Shown here: positions 1-12,566 of the stretch, piece by piece | How the letters are laid out: each line of letters starts with the position of its first letter | How positions within the stretch are numbered: the first letter of the stretch is position 1 | Assembly (NCBI GenBank): GCA_905250125.1 | Contig: CAJNOL010000262.1 | Location: 62,001-126,000, forward strand | Reading direction: 5' to 3' | Source: Rotaria sordida | Taxonomy: Eukaryota > Rotifera > Eurotatoria > Philodinida > Philodinidae | DNA length: 64,000 nucleotides | Made by a program: the position numbers and the translations under genes | The notes under the pieces: generated by a model | Database searches by the model: none | Seen by the model: only the letters and a program-made list of their open reading frames with translations | What the model was told of the DNA's origin: nothing

Positions 1-1329
1 TAGAAACGCAGAAAAGAAAATACGAGCCATTCACCATAATCCATCAGTACGCAAAGAATAATCTAAGAAGAAAAACATATAGTTTTGTATTTCATCATAC
101 TCCTCTGTGATTCATGAAGCTTCTTCGTACTTTAATATACTGTTCCCAACTTCTAGATACTTTATCATGTGCTTTGATACTTCTCTTTATATTCTCATAG
201 TTCATGATAAGTCCCTATGCTTTTGATTACTTCAAAAGTATAGTAGTATACAAAAAACGTTACCGTTAGATTTTTCAAAATTTCTTCTTCTGAAAGTGAT
301 GAATATTTATAGTCTACAACTACAGCTATTAACAACAAAAATCGTTGTTCGTTCGATTTAATAAGAGCGACACGGCACCTGACTTTCTTACAAACCGTCA
401 AAAAACTTAGAGTTTAAATATTAATTCTAGGTTAGTCTTTGTTTGAATATCTCTTCAATTCATCGAGATTTGAGTTTTCTTCTAGAGATAAGTTGCTCGA
501 CCACTAGTCACAAATTTTCAACTAACTTAAAGTTTATGTCATTAAATCTTCAGGCAATTATTTCTTGCAGATATGACTCACAAATTGCCTTGCATATTAC
601 TGTATATCTTTCAGTCTAAAAGTACTCAAACCATTAGATTTATCTTTTATTTGATTATATGCTTAAAGGGATTTATCAGATTTATAAATCTCATGTGAAC
701 CAAAGAAATTTCATCATTCTGTTTTGTATGCAGCAACATATTTTCGTAAGATTAGTTACATGTTCCTTTTTTATTTTATGGCTTCATAAAAATAATGTAT
801 TTTGAAATTATAGTGAACTTTCTAGTAACGTGTAGAGTCGGTCGGATTGGTCCCAGATCCGATGGGTTCTAATCGTCTGAGAAATGTATAGGGTGCACTA
901 GTCACCAAGTACAAAAAACTGGAAAAACGTATCTCGTATCTTCGGAGAGACTATTCAATTTCGATTAGAAAATTTCATTGAGAGTACCAAAGTACGGTTC
1001 AATTGGACCCCGAAAATATTGGACCCAATGGGCTCTATTATCGTATATCATGTTTTGTTTTGTTGTTTCTTGATACTTTATCACATATTGACATAGGGTT
1101 GTTTTTGTTTTCTATTTATTATCATTGTTGTTCCTACCAAAATACATTTGTAGTTAAGGTGTAGGCATGCGAATGTGTGTAAACTAGTACCTCCACCCAC
1201 ATCCACACCCTAATTCATCGACACTAATACTGGAAATGCTATGATTTTTATTACTAAATAGTAAGTGTACTACATCAATTCAATTAATTATCCACTAAGA
1301 TGTATTAATTCTGTTCAACAGAAGATGCC
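1..1329. other. AT-rich intergenic DNA
   Basis: No ORF here looks like a gene. A loose direct repeat is visible: a block with ATTGGTCCCAGATCCGATGGG near 846 resembles one near 1000-1035 (ATTGGACCC ... GGACCCAATGGG). A weak telomere-like hairpin lies near 1159-1212. Confidence 0.5.
1159..1212. repeat. Telomere-like hairpin element, degenerate copy
   Basis: A G/T-rich arm (GGTGTAGGCATGCGAATGTGTG) is followed after a short spacer by a C/A-rich arm (CCACCCACATCCACACCC) and then CTAA. This is the same arm-spacer-arm layout as the better copies at 10209, 17770, 35399 and 36092, but pairing is poor. Confidence 0.45.
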
Positions 1330-3804
1330 TTAGACGTGATAGCGTTCTGGTGCTACTTGAATTAATTCATCAGAGATTTGACGAATTGGCAGACTGCCAA
1401 GGCCATCAATCGTTGATTGTGAAACGGGAAAATCCCAAAATTTGAACAATGGAACCAAATTAAAGCCTACTTGACGCGAGAAGGTTGTGATCCAGTGATC
1501 TATCTTCTCTTGATCACTATTCAGATTCGGTTTAGTTTCTTCATATTGACGAAAAATAGCCTTGTAGCTGTCCCAACCAAATTCTCTTGCTAGTTGTGCG
1601 TAGATAAACAAACCAACGCCGGCACTTGCTTTCCATTCATCGAAAGGCGTTCCTTTCTGTATACTCTGTTTCGCCTTTTCTATTTTATCGGTGAGCCAAG
1701 GATGAATCCATGGTTGAATCTTACAAATAACATCCATGGCGTGTAAAGAGAAAATATTCACAGTTACTTCACCCGCAAAACTGAAAGCTAAACAAAATCT
1801 TTTTCTTTCAAAATATCTAAGTGTATCCATGTAATACTTACTCCACCAGTAACGCTGCATATTATGGCCGAGTTCGTGAAAAATACCCCAATAGCCATCC
1901 TTTTCTAGATAATCATTATTCAGTAAGAAATAGTCAGCTTTTGGATCAATTACATCCAAATGAGTGACAACCGGATAGCCACTATCTAAAATGAATTGAT
2001 GTATTTTGGCAATCAAGAAACTCATATAAGAATTAAGTTATTCTTACGCATATAGCCAGCCGATGGTTGTTCATCGGATACGATGCGTTCCCGACGTCCC
2101 GGTGTAGTACCTCGCAATTCATGATGAGCCACTACTACGGAATCATAGAAACGAAGAGCTCGATCTAATTCAGCACTGTCTAAATGGCGCACGCTTTGGG
2201 ATGGAAGATTGAAAACAATATATTGGCCAGCAATATCTGTCCATAGGCCCTGTGCACGAACACGTAAATCTTCCCAACGTTCTACTCGATCCGAATCCAT
2301 GAGATCGTAAGTAGGTGTGAGAACAACATTCTGTAGTCTAACACTAATGGAATTCGATTCACCAGTAGAACTCTCAAGAAAGAGAAGACCACCAAAAGCT
2401 GAACTCATTTGAACAGTGGTACCAGACAGCGGTTTGCATATAGAAATGCAGTGCCATCGACGTAATTCATTGCAACTCTAATTAATTACGAATATGTGTT
2501 GATATGAAGAAATGTTTTGTATGAATACATACCGCGAGATCGTCACTGTGACAACCGATTCGAGCTGACCATCCGCTTACACCAGTTTGTTCTGATATGA
2601 CGATTTGTATGGTAGTACCCGCAGGTACATAGTATCCTAAAAGAAAGATAATGAACTTGATATCGTTCCAAGATCTCTGGGCAAAAAATAACATTGTAAC
2701 CATTGTATCCTTTCATAATTTGAGCATTTTCAAACATACCTGTGCAATACCATTCGTTGGCCGCCTTTGACTGAATATTAACCGTGACATCTGTTTCAAT
2801 AGACGGTGAATCATCAAAATCACCAGGAAATTCCTTTATACCTAAGATTGACATATATCTTACAATTTCTCGCTAAATGTAACCATACTCACCAGGAGCT
2901 TTAGTATCAGATAATCCACATAAAATACCACACAGACCCATCGATTGTTGTCGCAATGATTTATCTTTAATCGGAGATGCTTTCGTTGGGATAACATCAT
3001 TTCCAGCATTCAGAACCATATTTTGTAGAGTTTCAATCGATAAATCAGGCAACGTATCGCCTAGTTCCTTGATTGTCGATCCGATGATAGCCAAATATTC
3101 GCCATTATTCGGTTCGCTCGCCAGTGCCTGAACAACATTGGTAACATTTTTGAATTTGATCAAATCAGGTTTAAATGGAATTGGATCATCACAACCAGCC
3201 AAATTACCGGTCACTTTGATACCAATAGAATCACAAAAACGACCAGTTGTGAAATCCGAAAGCGATTTGTCCTTATTGAAGTATAGCCAATTCCAGGGAG
3301 CTACTCCACAAACTAGCGCTCCACCTCCTTCTAAAAAGGTACGCTAGTAATACAATAATATGCAACATATTATTAATGATAAAAAAAAGACATGATCCTA
3401 TTTACCAAATCGTCCATGAATGCATCGCTTTTAAAATTATGTCCATTCCAAACAAGAATAGTTCCTTTTTCCTTGACACTGCCCATCGATTCTGTCTGAT
3501 CGATGGATTCGAATTGTGCATCTTTTCCTTGAGACAACCATTGACGACAGTTTTCAATAAAACACTGGTCTTGAGAGTCATTAGCAAGAAAAAAAGCAGG
3601 ATAATCTTTATTTCCTAATACCAAACATCGACCATTGCCAACTCGAACGGCGACAATGGCAACCTTTGTTGAGTCAGCACCACATACTATAGCGCGTGTA
3701 TCATTCGACACTGGAATGAGAGCTTCAACAAAACGGATGTACTTGACAGATGTAACATCTTGGAATAAATTTTGAGGTACTTGATCGAATTCGTTGTCGT
3801 CCAT
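1330..3804 (-). CDS. TCAF/M60-like metallopeptidase, seven exons
   Basis: Predicted 695-residue protein. Exons on the minus strand are 3406-3804, 2893-3343, 2740-2841, 2533-2636, 2048-2477, 1842-1985 and 1330-1787; all junctions are GT..AG and in phase. The peptidase part has HELGH at about residue 532, then after 13 residues the third zinc ligand Glu in GEVTVN, the M60 gluzincin signature HExxH..E. The preceding SAGYMHSGYP segment and an N-terminal GGGALVCGVAPW motif are typical of TRPM8-channel-associated factors (TCAF, formerly FAM115). The 54-bp intron at 1788-1841 is a multiple of three with no stop, so naive ORF calling retains it; removing it restores WWTFSFAGEVTVN. A probable 5'UTR intron spans 3824-3885. 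In vertebrates TCAFs bind a cold-sensing TRP channel; whether this copy is a protease or a channel partner cannot be told. Confidence 0.85.
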
Positions 3805-4504
3805 ATTCTTGTTTCGTTATTGCCTAGTCAAGAAATAATTATGTCCATTCAAAACATAAACGATGTAATGTGATCATTTGCTTACCTTCGCAAGTAGTAT
3901 CGATCGGAATGATTCGAATAAAGAGAAGAGAAAGAATACATTAACACCAATATATATTTATATATATACTATGTTTTAAAGCGTATCGCACATACTTTTT
4001 ATTACCGACTTATTTTTTTGTTTGCATTCATATTTTTTGCTTTTTGTTCTTGTAGAATGCATGAATGTGACAAGATATAATAAATATAGAGCGAATGAAT
4101 TTGATAAAATATAATGAATGTAAAGAATATGAAGGTCACAATATATAATAAGTGGATAAACTAATTTGTTTTTTCAAAAAATGACTTGAATAGCAACACA
4201 TTAGAATGATACTCCAGTTAAACTCATGAGAGAACATACTTGAGTGTGTCATCTGAGAAAATGTTTAAAAGTATTCTGTGACTATTTTGACAGGAAATTG
4301 CAAGAAAAATACGAAGAAAATATGAAAAAAGAAAATAATTCTGTCATTTATGTATCCGTTTCTAACTCGTGTTTTCATACATTAGTAAAAAGAAATTCTA
4401 AAGATGTATACAGTATGTACGTTACGGGTGAATTTGGAATTTAGTTGAAATTGGAAAAGTGTAAAATCAGAAACATTGCTAGAACAGGGAATACTTTGTT
4501 TGTT

Positions 4505-4930
4505 TTTCTAGAATGAGTATAAAGTTCATCATAATTTTTCTAATTATGGGAACATGCTAACAGTGAATCATTGGTTAAATTTGATCGACAAAAATGTTTT
4601 TTTTTGTACAAGGAGCAGGTTTTTTTCGCTACAATGAATATTACTTGTTAATGACTTTTTGATAACGCGAAATACTCTGACTTTGAATCATTGATTACAT
4701 TTTATTGAAGAAAAATGTTTTTTTTTCTACAATGAGTATTGCTTGTTAATGACTTTTTGATAATGGCTATATGCTGACATTGAATCGTTAATTACATTTG
4801 ATTGAAAAAAAATATTTTTTTTGTACAATGAGCAAGAATTTTTTTCTATAGAATGAGTATTACTTGTTTACAATATTTTTCGATAGTGAGGATATGTTGA
4901 CATTAAAAGATAGATGAAATTTAAAACAAA
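4505..4930. repeat. Degenerate tandem array, about 100-120 bp unit, four copies
   Basis: Each unit has an AATGAGTAT-like motif, then TACTTGTTAATGACTTTTTGATAA, a TTGAATCATTGATTACATTT-like stretch, and a long T run followed by GTACAA. The AATGAGTAT motifs fall near 4513, 4633, 4731 and 4852. The array is diverged and noncoding. Confidence 0.6.
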
Positions 4931-6470
4931 ATTTTTTTTATGGTGTTTTTGTTTTTGAAGGAGCAAGTATGTGTGATAACGGTTCTTAAAAGCAAGGATG
5001 TATAGCATCATATGTTTGTTTTATAATTATGATATCAAAGTATAATAAATTATTGTAATCACTAAGCAAATACAAGGCTATATATGTTGTCTAAATACCA
5101 TCATCAATGGTATATGATGCATAATTATTCTCGTTGAATTTTGCAATCGGGCTTTCCGATAGAGCTGTAAAAAGATCCAGAGAAACAGGTTATCTAAATT
5201 AATCACTTCAGCTAGTTTGTAAAGCTTTATTCATATTATAAATTTTTTCTAAGAGTATATTTTTCTCTATTTTTTTGCGCATTCCAATCTCAACTGAAAT
5301 TCTCATATCAACTGTGACAACGGTAACAGTCAATTACTCATGTCAAACTTAATTGAATAAAACTTTTAAAATTCTAGTAACTTGTAATAAATCATTAGGA
5401 ATTGTTCTTCTACACAATTGACACATACTACATTACATATACTCGTTACAGTTTTTTGTCATACAAAACCGATTCTATAAATGTGGGTGTTGGCAAACAG
5501 GATATCCACATCCACTACAAGCATAAAAGAACACAATATGGAATCCACACTTTTACCTATGATCTTTTTCTCTTCTCTATTGACTTTTGGATGTAATTCT
5601 TCACTCTCTAAATATATGTTATTTAACAATTATGATGTGTCTCAAACTAGAACTTATCATTGTTGAAGTTTGATATTGATTATAAATTCCGGTCAATAAC
5701 TAAGATGAAGAATCATATTACTTCAAAAAGCTCTCTTTGGATTTCAAAAAATATAAAAATTTAGAAAAAACATCAGTTTCTATATGTATCTTGCTGTTTT
5801 ATCGATATATATTTTTGTAGCGGTACATAGATATATGTATAGTAGAAATTCAAATGGACAAAAGAATGGTTTCTCTTCATGGAAAGACTTTTTCAGTTGA
5901 TAATGTAGAAGAGTTAAATCGATCAAGTTGGTCTCATTCAATATCGATGGGTTTTTGTTATGCATACGTAACAGTTTTCATAGTCACTACAAGAGCTGAG
6001 CAGCAGAATAAGAGTCGCCAGGTAACTTTGTTCTGTGTCTTTTTAAGGTTTTTTCGCTTAAAACACAAACTATTTTTGAATAAATCTTGTGGAACTCACA
6101 TATTTTTCTGAAGAAAATAGTGAGTGTTGTTTTTAAACAGACATCACCCATACATACCTTAGAAATTGGGGTTAAATAGTGGATATCTGCAACAGTTTTA
6201 ATTGTAATTTCATCTATTTATTATAATAAAGTTACGATAATCAGACTGATGAAGACATGTGATTTCCATATCTCCGCCTCAAAGAAGATGCGTTAACAAT
6301 TTTTTTTTGGTCATTATAGTGTCGATCAATCTTCGAAGATTTAAGATATCTTGCACATCAATATCTCTTGTTTGGATCCATAGATGAAACAGATACATTT
6401 GGATTTGAATCACTAAATGGAATATTTAGAGGAATGTTACATCTTTTATCTACATCCACACCAACACTCT

Positions 6471-6853
6471 AGGGAAACAGCTGATTCTAAGATCCCATGA
6501 TTCTATTGATTTCAAGTGATTCTAAGGGATTCCACGGATTCCAGCTGATTCTGCCCCTCGGAATCATATATTTTCCCTTGAATTTTCTCCTCTATTGCAA
6601 GGATAAAACATGGTGTTGTCCACACCGATCTAGGGGTTAGCAGCGATTCTCTTTCATATGGCCCGAATAATACCATGCTTTCTCCTTTCAAAACCTAAGT
6701 TCGACCACCAATATGTACAAAAACAGACGACATAAAAAATGAATCCAAGTGGTTTTACAAATGACTCTGAGTGATTCCGAATGATTTCAATGATTCCGAG
6801 TCATTCCAAGTGATTCTAGGTGATTCTGCTATCTGGAATCAGCTGTTTTCCCC
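6471..6853. mobile_element. Short TIR element built from TGATTC-like words
   Basis: The ends are inverted repeats: AGGGAAACAGCTGATTCT at the left and the complement of GGAATCAGCTGTTTTCCCC at the right, about 17 matching bases. The interior holds many short, diverged, tandem-like words (GTGATTCTAAG, GATTCCA). There is no coding capacity and no clear target-site duplication. It is best read as a MITE-like nonautonomous element. Confidence 0.6.
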
Positions 6854-7690
6854 CATTGACATCACTACTTTGTAATCGTTTTGTTGTTTTCATATTGTAA
6901 TATCTAAAATGATGGCGAAAGAATATTCATATACATACAATAACATGTTATTTAATACTAGTTATCTATAGCAAAGAACAGAATGTGATAATAAAAACTG
7001 ACTCGACTGCTGTATCAAAGAATAAACATAGAATTTCATAATTTATAAGTCAAACCGTTACTCTTTGATTTACGTCACTAAATGTATCATAATGAATAAA
7101 GAGCTAAAAATTTGGATTTATGCATAACTTTTCACGGGCTTTCAAATGGTATAACTCATTTGAAAAGAAAAAAATTTTCATATACATGTTTGGTTGGTTT
7201 TCTCATGGACTCTTTTGGGACATTCGATAGTTTTTTCTTAGGTTTGAAAAATTTCCATCTGACATTGTACAACAGATGGAATTTTGTCGAAATCAAACAA
7301 TGTATGAAATGAATTTTTTTGACTATAATGACTAGAAAAACAATTTTTTCACTTGAACAAAAAGTCGAATATAGTTTTTATTGTCAAGGAAATTCCTTTC
7401 TCATTTTTTAATCTACCGATCTGTCTAGAAACTTTCGCTTACTAGAAGAAAAAGATCTATCTGCAAATGATAGCAGTAATACTTCCTTTTTTTTTCTATG
7501 TGTCGGAAAAAACCCAGCGACTAGATGAGTCATTATTTCACTTTTGATTTTGATATTTTCTCTGAAACAAAAGTAATTGCATCATCCTATGGCAACGTAC
7601 TCGTTCTGTTGTCATTGTTGTGCAATACTATGTACACTATTTAAATATGTTTGTTTCTTTTCATTACTTCAATTTCTTGGCATCAATAAA

Positions 7691-8993
7691 ATGACTTCAG
7701 CATCTGGCTATATTACTGAATTTAATAGAGAGACTAACTTTGGTTACATTCAAATAGACAACAACAAACAACTTCTTCGATTTCATCGCTACAGTTTGAA
7801 AAAGAATTCGAGAAGATATGTAGCCAATGGTGATTCAACGTTTGTTGGCGAATTATTCGATTTCGATATTATTCAGCGTCCAGATGAAGCAGTAGAAGAA
7901 GCAGTAAATATAAAACATCGTGTTCTAAACTGCACACATTTCGGATGTTCAAGAATTAAAGCATTTACAAATATAAAAGCATTAAATGATCATATTGAAA
8001 GTAAACACTGTCGAGTCAAGAAAGATACAAAAACGTCGTCAGAAGAGGTGGAAAACGATCAAATTGAGAAAGTAGTGGTTACACACCCGAAGCTATCAAA
8101 CAAACGCAAAAGCAAGACAGGTGAGTGGAAAGATTGTATTTCTTGTACCAAAAGAGTTAGAGAGATGGTAGTTCATTTATCGAGACTAGAAAAGAGAATA
8201 AACCTATGGAGTGTAGTCACAAAACCGAGTTTCTTGACTAATGCAATAGCAAATTATTCGTTTTTCGACTTCATCTTTCCGAACTATCAGTATGAAATTT
8301 CATTTCAAGTTGTAGAAACGGTATTGCTGTAGACTCACATTCTTTTTTTTCCTTCTTTTAGCTAACAAATCTGCAAGAATATTGCCATTTATAGTTAATC
8401 TTCCAGCTCATTCAGCCGCAACCATAGGCCGTTTCATTGGTAAAAATGGTGTTAATCTCAAACGATTTCAACATGAAAATAATGTCACTCTTAAAATTTT
8501 GAATTCTCAAACAAAATCAACTTTTAGTCCATTACAGAATTCAAATATACAAGTTCAAATGAAACCAAGTAATAATGGAGTTAATGTCGATTTAATAAGT
8601 AAAAAAATAAAATCAATGTGGGAAAAAGCAGTTCGTGAACAGAGAGAAGAAGAAGACAAATATGAACAACGCCTACTAGTGCGACAGCAATACAAATCAC
8701 AAAGACGATCATGCAATTCAGAGTCGATATATATTGAGAGCGATACGAGACATTCAACAGCATTTGTATTGTCTGGTGATGAGCTGATACGACGACGAAC
8801 AAGGCGTCGAACAGAACCAACGTTGAGAAGACAAAAAGAACATTCAACCTTGAGTTTAGAAGGACATCGATGTGCTGCAACATGTGATCGTGAACAGACA
8901 AGAGGAGGAAGTGCAGCATTCATTCACCAAAAGAAGAAGACTAACATGAAAGATAAGCAATGGATAGTGAAAGAACAACTATATGATGTGTAA
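7691..8993 (+). CDS. Cold-shock-like / zinc-finger / KH RNA-binding protein
   Basis: Two exons (7691-8120, 8362-8993; intron opens GTGAGT and closes CTTTTAG, phase consistent) give 353 residues. Residues about 5-62 resemble a cold-shock domain (GYITEFN...FGYIQI...FHRYSL...GELFDFDI). Residues 81-106 form a C-x4-C-x14-H-x4-H zinc finger. Residues about 150-195 form a KH domain with the GKNG loop after an IGRFI helix. A charged region and a basic Arg-rich tail follow. The expected role is binding of single-stranded RNA or DNA; the exact target is unknown. I chose ATG 7691 rather than an in-frame ATG at 7577, because the extra residues are hydrophobic and Cys-rich and the cold-shock-like strand starts just after 7691. 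An AATAAA lies at 9035. I do not recognise a named orthologue with this domain order. Confidence 0.75.
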
Positions 8994-9262
8994 ATAGATT
9001 GTAGCTATTTTTTTTGGTTAAATTAGAAAATATTAATAAAAATGATTACTGATAATACAGTTTGTGGTAGACACCCTGCTGAACATCTAGAAGCAAAGCA
9101 TAACAAAAATCAGTCATCAAATTATTGCTAGTCAATCCTACGACTCCATTTAAATCGGGCACAAAAGATGATCAATTCCAATAATTTCATCTACAAGAGA
9201 AGGATATTGTACTTATAACGTTATCGATACAGCCAGTCTGTTCGAATATAGCAGAAGAGAGT

Positions 9263-10294
9263 CTAAGTTGGTTTTTTGATGATCGGTGCAGGAATAAAAT
9301 TGATTGCAGGTGTAACAGCAGTTGTTCTTCTATAATTGAAATAGTTGAGTTTCTTCCAAAGTTCGGGTAAAGAAACTAGACAGATAAATGGAAGGACTGT
9401 TGAAGTAACATAGAGAAGCATCACAAAATAAGGCTCCATGGAAAATGAATAAAAGTTGTTGTTTAGTAAAGCCAAGAAAACCAACACGTAATAAGGCAGA
9501 TTGGTAATCAGGTGAAGTGACTAAATCTCTAACATCTGCACAGTTATTCTTCGATGTCGACTCCAATTCATATTCTGACGCATTCGCTGTTTTTGCCAAA
9601 GTACTCTGATCAATAGAGTCACACTGAAAATGACAACCAGACAAGTAGGTATTATGCCATGTGCGATGGTGTCATACATGGAAAGTGGTGGATTGTCTGA
9701 TAAATAGCATTCGTCTATGCAATTTTCCGTAGTAGAATCGTAATAAGTCAAGCATGAATACACCAAAATGGTAAAAACATAGACGAAAAAAGGATAAACA
9801 ATACAAATGATCATGGACATATAATGAACAAGTATGCGTTTGTAGTGTGTACAGATGAGATTATTGTGAAATATGAGGATATGTCTTTCGAACGATGCAA
9901 AAACCATTATCAATAAACTTGTTAGGAAAAGATAATAGTTGATGAATAGCAAGAAAAAACAGAAACTTTCGATTTTTTGCCATAAGAAACCTGTTCGAAA
10001 TTGGTTAAGTAAGTTTGGAATGTCCCCAGTGATCATGAAGAAGTTGCTTGCAAGGAAAAAAATGACGACATGATTGTAAATTGCACGACGAAGTGCACTA
10101 TTTGTGAATAGATGATAAAAATCAAAAAAGTAACACGGAAGAGAGATAGTCATGAGAATTTGCAATGTGAGGTATTGGTCAAAATTGGTACTAGACGTGT
10201 CTTCGATTGTGGGTGTGGGTGTGGTATGGGTGCAAATGTCTCTTATCAACACCCACTCACCAACACTGACATCCGCACTCACTTCCACCCACAC
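9263..10294 (-). pseudogene. Class A GPCR with an in-frame TAG
   Basis: The reading frame is open from about 10294 to 9524, meets TAG (9521-9523), then continues in the same frame to 9263 as clear coding sequence. Seven hydrophobic segments are visible across both parts. After TM3 comes SFERH, a variant of the E/DRY motif; a TM3 Cys and an extracellular-loop Cys are present; intracellular loop 3 is basic (KQRMRQ..WSRHRR). The TAG falls at the start of TM6, so the product up to the stop would lack TM6 and TM7. The first ~25 codons of the frame are read from a telomere-like hairpin (10209-10298), so the true N-terminus is missing or lies in an unseen exon. It resembles the large rhodopsin-like GPCR families of rotifers; the ligand is unknown. 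It could also be a live gene with a sequencing error. Confidence 0.65.
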
Positions 10295-10298
10295 CCGG
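10209..10298. repeat. Telomere-like hairpin element at the GPCR 5' end
   Basis: The left arm starts GTGGGTGTGGGTGTGG, the centre is GTCTCTTATCAA-like, and the right arm ends CACTTCCACCCACACCC. The arms can pair as a stem. It lies where the N-terminal codons of the GPCR frame should be. Confidence 0.7.
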
Positions 10299-11540
10299 GT
10301 GTAGATGGAATAAGTGAGACATTTGTTTGAGAAGGTTTTTGACGATCAACAAGTTGTTGTAACTTCGCTTTGTTCTTTTGATCTCGACGAGTAGAACTAA
10401 ATGATATTTTGTTTAGTTACATTAAACCAACAGATGAACTTCGTCAACAACAAATAAATCAAATTTTACTCACGCTCAAGAAAGCCTACAATCATTATTG
10501 TCAATAAAATATCTGTGATATTTTGTTCAATTACACTCTTACTACCTCTTCGAATATCCCCATTGAATCAGAATCAGGTCAAGGAAGAGAAAAACGAGAT
10601 TTATAAATTTCTATGGAAGATTATCGAAACCAATAAAAGGAAAAAGAAAAGTACTGTTGAATAATGGATTCCTAGTTCTGTTCAATATCCTGTTATAATC
10701 GTTCAACTTCTTCGTGCTCGCTTTCCGAGTCCTGAAGCAGATATATTTTTATCTAATTGCACTAAATATGACATAAAAGTCTTCATCAAATATATGTCGT
10801 CCTAGAACTTACCTCATTGTTTTCGAACAGAGAACAACAGTTACTGTTATTGTAATAAAATAGAATGTGAGTAAGGATAAATAAACAATGTGTTTCGCTT
10901 TCTAATGATATATAAATATATCAAAAGCTCTCTTCGTGCGTACATGCATGCTTTTTCACAGAACGAAAAAAAACACAGTTCCTCTTACATTCCACGTGGT
11001 TTTTTCATACAATGACTCTTACATCCCATGCGACTTTTCTCCACAATGTCTTTTTGTATGCCACATAAACATAATTATATATAAAATCAAACTCTAAATC
11101 GATTTTCTAGTGTAAAAATGCGGAAAAATACATTTTTTTAATTGTTTTATCAGATAATAAAATTTTGACAATTTTTGAAAAATTTGCGTTTCGTAAAAAT
11201 AAAAAACAAAAATAACGACAAGTCCGATTGAGCTCGTTCAAACGGTGATCGAAAGGCCATCATCCAGGCTATCTCTGAAACACATCAAAAAAAGCGATTC
11301 TTAAAAAATTTTTCACCTAAAAAGATGGGGGCACCCTTAAAAAATGTTAAAGTGAATATCAATGGTATATTTCGGCGTTTTTATTCTCATTTTTGGTATA
11401 TAAACCAGTTGCGCACGTTTTTTTCTGCAATCTTCTGTTACGCTATGATCTCTACTCAGAAAAATTTATTTGTCAGACGAATAAAAGTTGAGGCTTAACC
11501 TTGCTATTTGGTTACATTTATTGGTTTGTGCAGTTGTGGC
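10299..11540. other. Intergenic DNA with possible exon fragments
   Basis: On the minus strand, open segments near 10330-10410 and 10475-10560 are bordered by an acceptor-like TTTAG and a donor-like GTGAGT and could be exon fragments of a decayed gene, but phase and homology are not established. The rest is AT-rich with no recognisable feature. Confidence 0.35.
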
Positions 11541-12566
11541 TTAGTCTTTGGTGCTTTCAGGAGGAAATGGATTACCAGAAAGATCCTGCCACGGGAACAC
11601 ACGGAGAGATGAATGGCTTGTAGTGCGATAGGCAGAAAGTCCGAGTTGTTCGATGTCACGCTCGACCATCGTCCAGTTATAGTCAAAGAAAGGATTATGC
11701 GCATTACCCAAACGATCGAAAATCCGTCGACGTTCTTCAAAGGACAAGCGCAATCACGTTCGAAACACGTGACTGTTGCTCATATTTTCAACACCACGGT
11801 GAACGGTGTAACAATCCATCAAAGTGATTTCAGCAGGTTGCGGTTGCCATCTGTAAGCCTCGCCTGTTTCTGCAACTTGAGCATTCATTTCCCAAAAGAA
11901 ATCGTGGACTCGCTCGTCAAGACCAGAGAAGTCGAAAGGCTGTATGTAATAAGCGGTGGGCAACACATCCGAGACCGTATAAGTGTGGTTTGTTCGACAT
12001 TTAGGATTCCATCGGGCTCCCTGAAATCCGTCCACATGACAAGGTGCCTCCCGATGAAGTGTGCCCGGTTCTACCCACCGCTGATCAATCGTTAAATATC
12101 CGTAATAGTCAGCATGATGCGGATTGATGTGGTGCTCCACATCGATAATGCGCTGAATTACGTCAGTGAATTGTGAGAGCACACGAGGAATTCGATATTC
12201 GTCGTAGTCCGGCATCTTGATAGGCATATCCAACACTCGCACAGCACCTGCTTTTGTGAACAGGGTGAGCTCACTAGTATTCAGTAAGCCAAGGGAAACA
12301 GGGCGTCGCGGATGCAAGAATTCAGTCAAAGTCCAAGTTGAGTTGATACAACGCAAGATCGGTGAAGCATCAGGTAAAGAAATCTCATTGATGCCTGCCT
12401 TCAGCGTAATTGGAGTGTCACGCGCATCGAAAATGGGCACTTCATATTTTTTGCCCCGATAAAAAAACACATCCATGCGCAACAATCCGCCTCTATCCAA
12501 GTCATCCGGAGGTTTCATCGTTCTTTCTCTTCTCTCTTCACTCTCTTGCTGTTTTGTTTGTTTCAT
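11541..12566 (-). pseudogene. 2OG-Fe(II) oxygenase-like gene with an in-frame TGA
   Basis: From ATG 12566 the frame is open for 270 codons, meets TGA at 11754-11756, and continues in the same frame for 71 more codons to 11541. The protein has HVDGF (candidate HxD iron ligand pair) and, about 85 residues later, a YTVHRGV segment followed by an FRT[stop]LRLSFEE block, the layout of the distal His and the 2-oxoglutarate-binding Arg in phytanoyl-CoA-dioxygenase-like folds. The stop falls inside this conserved core, so a truncated product would probably not bind cosubstrate well. The ORF has no introns and is visibly richer in G+C than its surroundings, which suggests horizontal acquisition (inference). 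Substrate unknown. Confidence 0.6.

Larger units (their letters stand above)
3886..7690. other. AT-rich intergenic DNA with repeats
   Basis: I see no convincing gene. It contains a degenerate tandem array (4505-4930) and a TIR element (6471-6853). Short ORFs at 4244, 5402, 5854 and 7112 have low-complexity, AT-driven composition and no recognisable domain. Confidence 0.5.

Noticed and set aside
10112-10330. 72-codon plus-strand ORF
   Set aside because: Shadow of the GPCR and of the hairpin on the opposite strand.
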